Assembly: GCA_020832495.1 (NCBI GenBank)
Contig: JAFIEP010000007.1
Location: 1-50,860 of the forward strand
DNA from: Acidimicrobiia bacterium
GTDB taxonomy: Bacteria; Actinomycetota; Acidimicrobiia; Acidimicrobiales; Acidimicrobilacustridaceae
Direction of reading: 5' to 3'
DNA length: 50,860 nt
A program made the position numbers and the translations under genes. Below are positions 28,067 through 35,134 of the stretch, in pieces (the first letter of the stretch is position 1; every line of letters starts with the position of its first letter). The notes beneath the pieces were generated by a model. It was given only the letters and a program-made list of their open reading frames with translations, was not told the DNA's origin and searched no databases.

Positions 28067-28068
28067 TG
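28048..28068. promoter_or_regulatory. operator palindrome CATTGCAC-N5-GTGCAATG
   Basis: A perfect 8-bp inverted repeat with a 5-nt spacer. It overlaps the -35 hexamer and most of the spacer of the di-iron gene promoter, which is where a repressor would act. Size and symmetry fit TetR- or MarR-type regulators. It lies 104 bp before the divergent SDR start. Confidence 0.6.
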
Positions 28069-28089
28069 AGTGATTGGCGCCTCAGCGCT

Positions 28090-28132
28090 CTGCGCGCAGT
28101 GGGCCACCGATCTGGTGGTTGGTTGCGCGCGG
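28090..28132. repeat. 43-bp palindromic repeat, copy 3
   Basis: Arms CTGCGCGCA (28090-28098) and TGCGCGCGG (28124-28132) can pair over 9 bp with one G-T, with an inner stem CCACC/GGTGG. By eye it matches the 44-kb copies at 31 of 43 positions. It sits just upstream of the SDR promoter. Confidence 0.55.
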
Positions 28133-28158
28133 TCGCACGGGCGGTGCCGCCGGACCGG

Positions 28159-28164
28159 TAGCGT
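28159..28164 (+). promoter_or_regulatory. leaderless -10 of SDR gene
   Basis: TAGCGT, 7 nt before GTG 28172. Confidence 0.5.
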
Positions 28165-28171
28165 CGCCGCC

Positions 28172-28993
28172 GTGGCCCCGACTCCCGCATCGCCCCCCGG
28201 CGCACCCTCGCCGCCCGACCCGACGTCCCCGCCCGACCCGGCCGGTCTGTTCGACCTGAACGGCCGCACCGCCATCGTCACCGGCGCCTCGAGCGGGCTC
28301 GGCGACCGCTTCGCCCGGGTGCTCCACGCCGCCGGCGCCACGGTGGTGCTGGCCGCCCGCCGAGCCGACCGGCTCGAGGCCTTGGCCGCCGAGCTCCCCG
28401 GGTCGGTGCCGGTGCGCTGCGACGTGGGTGACGCCGACGAGCGGCGTGACCTGATCCGTCGAGCAATCGAGGCCACCGACAGGCTCGACATCGTGGTGAA
28501 CAACGCCGGCATCGGCCAGCCCATGGCGGCGGTGGACGAGCCGCTCGAGCACTTCGAGGAGGTGCTGGCCGTGAACCTCACCGCCGTGTTCCACCTCAGT
28601 CGCCTGGCGGCCCGCCACATGATGGCCCGCAACGGCGGCGCCATCGTGAACGTGGCGTCGATCTTGGGCATGGTGGCGTCATCGCCCATCCACCAGGCCA
28701 GCTACGCCGCATCGAAGGGCGGCGTGGTGAACCTCACTCGCGAGCTGGCCGTGCAGTGGGCCCGCAAGGGTGTGCGGGTCAACGCCTTGGCCCCGGGGTG
28801 GTTCCCCTCGGAGATGACCACCGAGATGTTCACCGATGACGCCTCGGGTCGCTACCTGGAGCGCAACGCGCCGATGGGTCGCGGTGGTCGACTCGACGAG
28901 CTCGACGGGGCGTTGCTCTTCTTGGCGTCCGACGCATCGACGTACGTCACCGGGCACGTGCTGGCGGTCGACGGCGGCTGGCTGGCGCGCTGA
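28172..28993 (+). CDS. short-chain dehydrogenase/reductase
   Basis: A 273-residue classical SDR with an NAD(P) Rossmann fold. The cofactor motif is TGASSGLG (near residue 37), NNAG is near residue 110, and the catalytic Ser and YAASK lie near residues 155-175. The tail near residue 245 (DASTYVTGHVLAVDGGW) is the usual end of oxidoreductases of the FabG/glucose-dehydrogenase group. The first 28 residues are Pro-rich and probably disordered; the start GTG 28172 is set by TAGCGT 7 nt upstream. It diverges from the di-iron gene. Substrate unknown. Confidence 0.88.
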   Translation: MAPTPASPPGAPSPPDPTSPPDPAGLFDLNGRTAIVTGASSGLGDRFARVLHAAGATVVLAARRADRLEALAAELPGSVPVRCDVGDADERRDLIRRAIEATDRLDIVVNNAGIGQPMAAVDEPLEHFEEVLAVNLTAVFHLSRLAARHMMARNGGAIVNVASILGMVASSPIHQASYAASKGGVVNLTRELAVQWARKGVRVNALAPGWFPSEMTTEMFTDDASGRYLERNAPMGRGGRLDELDGALLFLASDASTYVTGHVLAVDGGWLAR

Positions 28994-29016
28994 GGCACAG
29001 CACTCCGTCAGCTGGG

Positions 29017-29022
29017 TACGGT
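29017..29022 (+). promoter_or_regulatory. -10 of fumC
   Basis: TACGGT, with a leader of about 20 nt that carries a GAGGAG ribosome site (29036-29041). This is a leadered transcript. Confidence 0.5.
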
Positions 29023-29047
29023 GCTCGCAGCGACCGAGGAGCACGAC

Positions 29048-30457
29048 ATGGACCCCACCCGCCACCGGATCGAGCACGACTCCATGGGGGAGGTGGCGGT
29101 GCCGGCGGATGCCCTGTGGGGAGCCCAGACCCAGCGGGCCGTCCACAACTTCCCCATCTCGGGCATCAGAGTCGACGCGGCGGTGATCGTGGCGCTGGCC
29201 CGCATCAAGGGCCGAGCCGCGCTGGTGAACGCCTCGCTGCGATCCCAACCCGCAGTGGACGGCCGCGTGGGGCGAGCCATTGCGGACGCCGCCGACGAGA
29301 TCGTGGCCGGCGAACATCTCGACCAGTTCCCCGTGGACGTGTTCCAGACCGGTTCGGGGACGTCCACCAACATGAACATGAACGAGGTCCTGGCTCGGCT
29401 GGCGTCAGCCCGGTTGGGCACATCCGGTGAGGTGCACCCCAACGACCAGGTGAACGCCTCGCAGTCCTCCAACGACGTGTTTCCCACGGCCATCCACCTG
29501 GCGGTGGCCGCCACCGTGGCCGAGCGCACCGTCCCCGGTCTCGAGCATCTCGCCGCCAGCTTCCGCACCCAGGCCCGACGCTGGTCGGGGGCGGTGAAGG
29601 CCGGGCGCACCCATCTCATGGACGCCACCCCGGTGACCTTCGGCCAGGTGTTCGGCGGGTACGCCACCCAGCTCGAGCAGGCCGCTGCCCGCCTCAGCGG
29701 GTCGCTCGAGCGGGTGTGCGAAGTGCCTCTCGGCGGCACGGCGGTCGGTACCGGCCTGAACGCCCCGGCGGCGTTCGCCCCCAAGGTGCTGGCGGCGCTC
29801 GCCGAGGACACCGGCCTGCCGCTGCGCGAAGCGGACGACCACTTCGCCCACCACGGCGCCCGCGACGCCCTCGTCGACGTGTCAGGCCTCCTTCGGGTGG
29901 CGGCGGTGGCACTCACCAAGATCGCCAACGACATTCGCTTCATGGGCAGCGGCCCCACCGCCGGGCTGGCCGAGGTGCGTCTCCCTGACCTGCAGCCGGG
30001 GTCGTCGATCATGCCGGCCAAGGTGAACCCGGTGCTGTGCGAGTCCGTGACCCAGGTGGCGGTGCAGGTCATCGGCAACGACGCCACCGTGGCCGCAGCG
30101 GGCAGCAGTGGCCACTTCGAGCTGAACGTGTACCTGCCGGTGATGGCCCGCAACCTGCTCGAGGCGGCCACGTTCCTCGGGTCGGTGACCACGGTGTTCG
30201 CCGAGCGGTGCGTCGACGGCATCGAAGTGAACACCGAACGCAGCCGGGCCTACGCCGAGGGATCCCCGGCGGTGGCCACCGGCCTGAATCCCGAGTTGGG
30301 CTACGAGAAGGTGGCGGAGCTCATCAAGCGATCGTCGACCACCGGTGAGCCGGTGCGCGACCTGGTGCTGCGCGACGGTCTGCTCGACGAGCAGCGGCTC
30401 GAGGAGTTACTCGACGTGGACGACCTGACCGGGCAGCGTCGCCGACGGCGCCGCTGA
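29048..30457 (+). CDS. fumC: class II fumarate hydratase
   Basis: A 469-residue fumarase C, interconverting fumarate and malate in the TCA cycle. The family signature GSSIMPAKVNP lies near residue 318, with the mobile catalytic Ser. TGSGTSTNMNMNEV near residue 100 and GRTHLMDATPVTFGQ near residue 187 are the other two active-site regions. ATG 29048 follows GAGGAG by 6 nt; the frame is open upstream to GTG 29021, but that codon overlaps the -10. The C-terminus is Arg-rich, and one leucine is TTA (30417-30419). Aspartase is an alternative in this superfamily, but the motifs favour fumarase. Confidence 0.93.
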   Translation: MDPTRHRIEHDSMGEVAVPADALWGAQTQRAVHNFPISGIRVDAAVIVALARIKGRAALVNASLRSQPAVDGRVGRAIADAADEIVAGEHLDQFPVDVFQTGSGTSTNMNMNEVLARLASARLGTSGEVHPNDQVNASQSSNDVFPTAIHLAVAATVAERTVPGLEHLAASFRTQARRWSGAVKAGRTHLMDATPVTFGQVFGGYATQLEQAAARLSGSLERVCEVPLGGTAVGTGLNAPAAFAPKVLAALAEDTGLPLREADDHFAHHGARDALVDVSGLLRVAAVALTKIANDIRFMGSGPTAGLAEVRLPDLQPGSSIMPAKVNPVLCESVTQVAVQVIGNDATVAAAGSSGHFELNVYLPVMARNLLEAATFLGSVTTVFAERCVDGIEVNTERSRAYAEGSPAVATGLNPELGYEKVAELIKRSSTTGEPVRDLVLRDGLLDEQRLEELLDVDDLTGQRRRRRR

Positions 30458-30478
30458 GCGGTCGCCAGTCAGCAACCC

Positions 30479-30988
30479 TCAGACCGTGGGGGGTGACTCG
30501 GTCATGGCCGGGGTGCCCTCGAAGGGGATGGGATCGTCGGGCACCGGGATGTGGGGTCGCTTCCAGCTCATGACCCGGGCCAGGCCCGACGCCACCGTCC
30601 GCCACTGCTCGGGCTGCCAGCCCTCGGCGGCGTCCACCACCGAGCAGCCCTGGTCGATGTGGACGAAGGCCGGCAGGCTGGTGATGCCCATGGCGCCGAT
30701 GGCCACCCGATCGGGGTCGACGAGCACCAGCAGTTCCTCGACGAGTGGGCCCAGGAACTGGCGCGCGTCGTCGGGTGGTGCCGCCACCAGGAACGCCGTG
30801 CGGCAGTCGGCCTCGGCGAAGGTGCGCAGGACGCGCGTCGCCGTGGGCAGGATCCAGGAGCTCTCGTAGGTGTAGGGATCGAGCGCCACGACCGCCAGGT
30901 GGAAGGTGGTCACCCATTCGCTGATGGGCCGAGGCTCACCTCCCTGCAGCGAAGTGAGCGGGGTGTCGCCGGGAACATCGGTAGCCAC
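30479..30988 (-). CDS. thioredoxin-like fold protein without CxxC (tentative)
   Basis: A 169-residue soluble protein. The layout is compatible with a thioredoxin-like fold: a strand-helix unit with ATRVLRTFAEADCRTAFLV, then GITSLPAFVHIDQGCSVVDAAEGWQPEQWRTVASGLA, where SLPAFV would be the cis-proline loop. No CxxC is present, so it is unlikely to be a redox enzyme. The start GTG 30988 lies 8 nt after TAGGTT (30997-31002). It converges with fumC across 20 nt and diverges from the membrane protein gene. The fold call is a guess from pattern; the gene itself looks real. Confidence 0.6.
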   Translation of the reverse strand: MATDVPGDTPLTSLQGGEPRPISEWVTTFHLAVVALDPYTYESSWILPTATRVLRTFAEADCRTAFLVAAPPDDARQFLGPLVEELLVLVDPDRVAIGAMGITSLPAFVHIDQGCSVVDAAEGWQPEQWRTVASGLARVMSWKRPHIPVPDDPIPFEGTPAMTESPPTV

Positions 30989-30996
30989 GGCCGGAG

Positions 30997-31002
30997 AACC
31001 TA
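30997..31002 (-). promoter_or_regulatory. -10 upstream of 30988 gene
   Basis: TAGGTT on the minus strand, 8 nt before GTG 30988, leaving at most one or two leader bases. Confidence 0.4.
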
Positions 31003-31039
31003 GCGCGGACCGCTGGTCGGACCCCAACGCCGGCTGGTG

Positions 31040-31045
31040 TACCTT
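31040..31045 (+). promoter_or_regulatory. leaderless -10 of membrane protein gene
   Basis: TACCTT, 6 nt before ATG 31052. Confidence 0.5.
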
Positions 31046-31051
31046 GCGGTC

Positions 31052-31564
31052 ATGAACCCAGGGTCCACCCTGTACAACCTCGTCTTGGTGCTGCACCTCG
31101 TTGGTGTGGTGGTCGGCTTCGGCACGGCCTTCGCCTGGACGGTGCTCGGGGCACGGGCCCGCAGCGTCGAGGGCGGCGGTGCAACGCTGGCCGAGATCGG
31201 CGTGAGTGGACTCAGCCGGCTCTCCGCACCGGCCATCTGGTCGGTGGGGGTCACGGGCCTGATCCTCATCGGCATGCACCAGGCCAACGGCTTCTACACC
31301 TTCGCCGACACCTGGATCTCGCTGGGTTTCCTGCTGTTCTTCATCACCGCCGGTGTGACCCAGTTCCTGTGGATCCCCTCCCAGCGCAAGGTGCAAGCCA
31401 CGGTGGCGGCGCTCGAGGCGTTGCCCCCGGGATCGGACCGGCCTTCGGCTGAGTTGGCGTCGCTCGAGGAGCAGGGCAAGCAGGTGGCGGTGTGGGGCGG
31501 CGTGGTGCACCTCGCCTTCGCCTTGTCGATCATCGTGATGGTCTTCAAGCCCGGCTTCGGCTGA
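31052..31564 (+). CDS. four-helix membrane protein (DUF2269-like)
   Basis: A 170-residue integral membrane protein with about four hydrophobic segments: LYNLVLVLHLVGVVVGFGTAF (residues 7-27), one near 60-78, WISLGFLLFFITAGVTQFLW near 88-107, and a final one near 145-165. The Leu/His start resembles the DUF2269 group of uncharacterised membrane proteins. A charged loop between helices 3 and 4 is cytoplasmic or exposed. ATG 31052 is leaderless after TACCTT. Function unknown. Confidence 0.65.
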   Translation: MNPGSTLYNLVLVLHLVGVVVGFGTAFAWTVLGARARSVEGGGATLAEIGVSGLSRLSAPAIWSVGVTGLILIGMHQANGFYTFADTWISLGFLLFFITAGVTQFLWIPSQRKVQATVAALEALPPGSDRPSAELASLEEQGKQVAVWGGVVHLAFALSIIVMVFKPGFG

Positions 31565-31595
31565 CACGGACCGACGCGCCGGGCGCCGCCGCAGG

Positions 31596-31601
31596 TAACG
31601 T
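31596..31601 (+). promoter_or_regulatory. leaderless -10 of 31608 gene
   Basis: TAACGT, 6 nt before GTG 31608. Confidence 0.5.
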
Positions 31602-31607
31602 CGGGGT

Positions 31608-32369
31608 GTGCACCCGATCGAGCACCTCCGCTTCGTGGCCCGGGCGGACGGCGTGGCCGGGGACGTGTTGGTGCGCCAGACCGCAGCGGCGCTGGCCTCG
31701 TTCACCGACGATCCCACGGCGCTGGTCACCGCCTGCCGTCGGGTGGTAGTGCGCCAACCTCACTCGGCCGTGTTGGCCTGGTTCTGCTCGCGGGTGTTGA
31801 CCGCCATCGATCCGGCCGACGAGTTGTGGTCCGCCGTGGGTGCGCTCGAAGCCGACTGCACGGCCGCTCACCTCGCTGACCTGCTGGCTCCCGAGGCCCG
31901 CGTGGTGGTGCTCGGGCCCGCCCCCGAGGTGGCGGCCGCACTCGGGCGTCGGGCGGACGTCACCGCCGTGTGGCTCGAGTCGGACGGGCCGGCGGGCGGC
32001 AGCAGCGTGGGTGCGGTGGTCCCGGCGTTGTCATGGGCATCTGCCGTGCTGGTCGAGGCCGAAGCCGTCGGGGGAGCGGAGGCACTGGCGTCCGCCGGAG
32101 CGTTGCCCGTGGCGGCGGTGGCCCACCACCTCGGCGTGCCCGTGTGGTTGGTGGTGCCCGAGGGCAGAGTCCTGGCGTCGAGTGTGTGGCCGGCGTTCCG
32201 CACGCGCGCACTCAACGCCGAGTGCGACGAACCGCTCGAGGTGGTGCCTGCAGAGCTGGTCGACCGGGTGGTGCGCCCAGTGGGTGAGATCGACGTGGCC
32301 GAGCTGGCCCGTGCCGCCGACGCGCCGGCCGCGCCCGAGCTCTTCGGCGCCGGGCCCGGCCACCTGTAG
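31608..32369 (+). CDS. eIF2B/ribose-bisphosphate-isomerase-like fold protein (tentative)
   Basis: A 253-residue protein. The N-terminal half is helical, with alternating Ala/Leu. The C-terminal half follows the Rossmann-like fold of the eIF2B alpha/beta/delta, MtnA and R15P isomerase superfamily: RVVVLGPAPEVAAAL, then SAVLVEAEAVGG, then a segment ending HHLGVPVWLVVPEGRVL, which matches the ALAA...GVPVYV motif. The catalytic Cys and Asp of the isomerases are not evident (the GAD motif reads VEA), so it may be non-enzymatic or very diverged. GTG 31608 is set by TAACGT 6 nt upstream. No translation role is implied. Confidence 0.6.
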   Translation: MHPIEHLRFVARADGVAGDVLVRQTAAALASFTDDPTALVTACRRVVVRQPHSAVLAWFCSRVLTAIDPADELWSAVGALEADCTAAHLADLLAPEARVVVLGPAPEVAAALGRRADVTAVWLESDGPAGGSSVGAVVPALSWASAVLVEAEAVGGAEALASAGALPVAAVAHHLGVPVWLVVPEGRVLASSVWPAFRTRALNAECDEPLEVVPAELVDRVVRPVGEIDVAELARAADAPAAPELFGAGPGHL

Positions 32370-32381
32370 CCGGTCGACCGG

Positions 32382-32387
32382 TACGCT
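32382..32387 (+). promoter_or_regulatory. leaderless -10 of PPOX gene
   Basis: TACGCT, 6 nt before ATG 32394. Confidence 0.55.
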
Positions 32388-32393
32388 GCGGCG

Positions 32394-32855
32394 ATGCCTT
32401 CACGTCGCGACAAGATCCGCATGACCGAGGCCGAGGTGGACGAGTTCCTCTCCGGTCGGCACACCATGAACATCGCCACCTTCGGGCCCGACGGCACGAT
32501 TCACCTGGTGGCCATGTGGTACGGGTTCCTCGACGGCGCGCCGGTGTTCGAGACCTACGCCCGCTCGCAGAAGGTGAAGAACCTGCGTCGCAACCCCAAC
32601 ATCACCGCCCTGGTGGAAACCGGCGAGGACTACGACGAACTCCGCGGCGTCGAGTTGGTCGGCAAGGGCGAGATCATCGAGGACCACGACCGTCTGCACG
32701 AGGCGGCTCGCAGCGTGGTGCAGCGCTACTACCCGATCGACGATCCCGCCGAGCTCGACGCCGCCGCCACTGCGCTGATGGCCAAGCGGGTGGCGGTGCG
32801 CATCGACGTGGAACGCACCGTGTCGTGGGATCACCGCAAGCTGGCCGCCCACTAG
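32394..32855 (+). CDS. pyridoxamine 5'-phosphate oxidase family (FMN/F420-binding split barrel)
   Basis: A 153-residue split-beta-barrel protein. The N-terminal ATFGPDGTIHLVAMWYGFLDG (about 28-48) and RSQKVKNLRRNPNITALVETG (about 58-78) are typical of actinobacterial PPOX proteins that bind FMN or F420 rather than true PdxH enzymes. A DYDELRGVELVGKGEI segment follows near residue 80. I expect a small flavin/deazaflavin oxidoreductase, dimeric and cytoplasmic. Its TAG stop is reused as the start of the -10 of the next gene. Confidence 0.82.
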   Translation: MPSRRDKIRMTEAEVDEFLSGRHTMNIATFGPDGTIHLVAMWYGFLDGAPVFETYARSQKVKNLRRNPNITALVETGEDYDELRGVELVGKGEIIEDHDRLHEAARSVVQRYYPIDDPAELDAAATALMAKRVAVRIDVERTVSWDHRKLAAH

Positions 32856-32858
32856 TCT
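32853..32858 (+). promoter_or_regulatory. leaderless -10 built on preceding stop codon
   Basis: TAGTCT, 6 nt before ATG 32865. The first three bases are the stop of the PPOX gene, the same trick as at 2513-2518. Confidence 0.55.
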
Positions 32859-32864
32859 GCGGCC

Positions 32865-33551
32865 ATGGGTGACATGGTCGAATTCGCGAGCAACGGCAGC
32901 ACGGCACAGGGGTACCTGGCGGTCCCTCCGAAGGGATCCGGCCCCGGGCTCATCGTGATCCAGGAGTGGTGGGGTCTCGTGCCCCACATCCGCGACGTGT
33001 GCGACCGCTATTCGGCGGCCGGATTCGTGGCGCTGGCCCCCGACCTCTACGGCGGCACCACCACCACCGAGCCCGACGAGGCCGGAAAGCTCATGATGGC
33101 CATGAACTTGGACCAGGCCGCCAAGGACCTCTCCGGTGCGGTCGACTATCTGCTGGCGTCCGACGCCGTCACCAGTACGGGCATCGGCGTCACCGGCTTC
33201 TGCATGGGCGGCGGCTTGGCCCTGGTGCTGGCCACCCAGCGTCCCGATGCCATCGTGGCCTGCGCTCCCTTCTACGGGGTCATCCCCTGGGAGCACGCCC
33301 AGCCCGACTGGTCGAAGATGACCGCTGCGGTGCACGGCCACTTCGCTGAGAACGACGGCATGTTCAACCCGGCGAAGGTGCGCGAACTCGAACGCCGCCT
33401 GCACGAGCTGGGCAAGGAAGCCACCTTCGTCATCCATCCCGACGTGGACCACGCCTTCTTCAACGACACCCGCGAGGACGTCTACCACCGGGAGACCGCC
33501 GAGCGGGCGTGGGGAGAGACAGTGGAGTTCCTGCGCGCCAACGTCACCTGA
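32865..33551 (+). CDS. dienelactone hydrolase family protein
   Basis: A 228-residue alpha/beta hydrolase of the dienelactone hydrolase family, which opens dienelactones in aromatic breakdown or hydrolyses related esters. The Cys-Asp-His triad is visible: Cys113 in GFCMGGG, Asp164 in ENDGMF, and His196 in DVDHAFFN. The N-terminal QEWWGLVPHIRDVCDRYSAAGFVALAPDLYGG is the usual start of the fold and spans residues 34-64. It is leaderless after TAGTCT. It converges with the HNH gene with only 2 nt between stops. No other ring-cleavage genes are nearby, so the substrate is open. Confidence 0.9.
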   Translation: MGDMVEFASNGSTAQGYLAVPPKGSGPGLIVIQEWWGLVPHIRDVCDRYSAAGFVALAPDLYGGTTTTEPDEAGKLMMAMNLDQAAKDLSGAVDYLLASDAVTSTGIGVTGFCMGGGLALVLATQRPDAIVACAPFYGVIPWEHAQPDWSKMTAAVHGHFAENDGMFNPAKVRELERRLHELGKEATFVIHPDVDHAFFNDTREDVYHRETAERAWGETVEFLRANVT

Positions 33552-33553
33552 AC

Positions 33554-35011
33554 CTACGAGCTGTCGTCGGCGGGTGTGCCCCTGGCTTTCGGCCTGGGGT
33601 CGAGCCAGTTGGTGAGAATGGCGTCGGCGCCGTAGCGGTCGAGGCGGTCGCCGGAGGGGATCCAGCGGGTGTCGGGCTGAGGGTGGTTGGGGTCGCCCAA
33701 GTGGATCTCAGCGGCCGGGCGGTGGCCGGTAACCTCGACGACGGTGCCGTCGGGGGCGGTGAAGCGGAGTTGGCGGGTGTCCGGGTCGAGTTCGTGCGTC
33801 CAGCCGGGTTGGTGGATGCGGGTGTGGTGTTCGTCGCAGAGCCAGACGAGGTTCCACAGGGCGGTGGGGCCGTTGTCGGCTCGGTGGAGGAGGTGGTGGG
33901 CGCGGAGGTGGTGGGTGCGTCCGCAGCCGGGGAAGCGGCAGGTGCCGTCCCGGAGCAGCAGTGCGTGGCGTTGTTCGGTGGTGGCGAGCGGCTCGGGGCT
34001 GGTGGCCAGCACGGGCACGCCCTTGTCGTGGAGCAGCACCACGATCGACGATTCGGAGAGCAGCGACGCAATGGTGGGGACGTCGACGGGTCCGCCGCCG
34101 TGGATGCGTCCGCAACCGCCGTCATCGCCGCTGTCGGGGTTGAACAGGTCATCGACGTCGATGAGGATGTTGATCTGGTAGCGGGCGGGGAGGGTGCCCC
34201 GGGCGGTGGTGTGCCCGGCGAGGGACCGGCGGGCCATGGCCACCAACGCGTCGGCCGAGGTCGGCCGCTTCGGGCCCGGATCGGGAGCAGTCTCTGTGTC
34301 GGCCTGGGTGGCTGTGTCGTCGGTGGCGTCCTTGGCGTCCTTGGCGTCGCGGTAGGCGTCCCACAAATCGTCGCGCTCGGCGCGCAGCGCGGCTTCGAAC
34401 TCGGCGCCGCGTTCGGGGTTGAGCACCGCTCGGAGCCGCCACATGCCGTCATCGCCGACGGTGGTGCCCACCGATTCGGGGATCGGCTCGGCGTCGCGCT
34501 CGGAGCGCTTGACCCGCTTCATGGCGCGCACCAGCGTCTGTAGTTGGGCGCCGCTGGCGTAGCGGGCAGTGTTGAGCACTTCGTCTTCGTTGTCGGGGGT
34601 GGCGACCGACGCGCAGAGATCCACGATGCCTTCTGACAGGCAGCCTTGCGCGAAGGCAGATGACAGGCCGGGGAGAGGCTCGAGCCGTGTGGCCAGCCGC
34701 GCGCAGCGGGATGCCTCGGCAGGGGTGAGCCCCACCGACATGGTCATCCACTGCCGCAAGGTGACGCCGGGCAGGTAGTTGGCCAGCGCGGCCAACTCTG
34801 CGGTGAGCTCCACCATCCTCGCCTGGCGGGCCGACACCTCGGCGGCCACCTGTCGTAGCTGTTCGGTCAGCTCGTCGATGCGAGCTTGTTCGGGTGGGCC
34901 GTCGAACACGGGGGTGACACCGTCGAACGCCACGTGCGCACCGGCCGTCGTGCTGTCGCAGGCGTCTCGGTGGTCCCCATTCGGTTCGTCAGCCACACCA
35001 GCGTCGTACAC
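33554..35011 (-). CDS. DUF222 / HNH endonuclease (13E12-type) protein
   Basis: A 485-residue protein of the DUF222-HNH type, called the 13E12 repeat family in mycobacteria. The N-terminal DUF222 domain is helical (about 35-300). The C-terminal HNH nuclease is complete: CRFPGCGRTHHLRAHHLLHRA near residue 390, then NLVWLCDEHHTRIHQPGW, giving the His-Asn-His ligands and two Cys pairs for zinc. The role is uncertain; some mycobacterial members are LexA-regulated. Here a near-perfect SOS box overlaps the start codon GTG 35011, which is leaderless after TAGAAT (7 nt). This supports DNA-damage induction. A middle low-complexity stretch repeats AKDA (near residue 225). Confidence 0.88.
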   Translation of the reverse strand: MYDAGVADEPNGDHRDACDSTTAGAHVAFDGVTPVFDGPPEQARIDELTEQLRQVAAEVSARQARMVELTAELAALANYLPGVTLRQWMTMSVGLTPAEASRCARLATRLEPLPGLSSAFAQGCLSEGIVDLCASVATPDNEDEVLNTARYASGAQLQTLVRAMKRVKRSERDAEPIPESVGTTVGDDGMWRLRAVLNPERGAEFEAALRAERDDLWDAYRDAKDAKDATDDTATQADTETAPDPGPKRPTSADALVAMARRSLAGHTTARGTLPARYQINILIDVDDLFNPDSGDDGGCGRIHGGGPVDVPTIASLLSESSIVVLLHDKGVPVLATSPEPLATTEQRHALLLRDGTCRFPGCGRTHHLRAHHLLHRADNGPTALWNLVWLCDEHHTRIHQPGWTHELDPDTRQLRFTAPDGTVVEVTGHRPAAEIHLGDPNHPQPDTRWIPSGDRLDRYGADAILTNWLDPRPKARGTPADDSS

Positions 35012-35019
35012 ATGTTCGA
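35004..35019. promoter_or_regulatory. LexA/SOS-box-like operator
   Basis: TCGTACACATGTTCGA matches the actinobacterial SOS consensus TCGAAC-N4-GTTCGA with one mismatch. On the minus strand it abuts the -10 and covers the GTG start, an ideal place for repression. Confidence 0.65.
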
Positions 35020-35046
35020 TTCTACCAACGCATCGGAGGATCGCAA
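35019..35046 (-). promoter_or_regulatory. leaderless promoter of the HNH gene
   Basis: -35 TTGCGA (35041-35046), 16-nt spacer, -10 TAGAAT (35019-35024), then 7 nt to GTG 35011. Confidence 0.6.
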
Positions 35047-35134
35047 CCGAAACAGGGAGATCTCACACTCTGTGGTCACCGTCGGAAGTCCCTGAGGGGA
35101 GTCGACCACCACACCTGACGTAGTGGGCGCCAGC

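Noticed and set aside
30479-31729. 416-codon minus-strand frame
   Set aside because: Only the part from GTG 30988 is supported; the rest is antisense to the 31052 membrane protein gene and precedes the TAGGTT hexamer.
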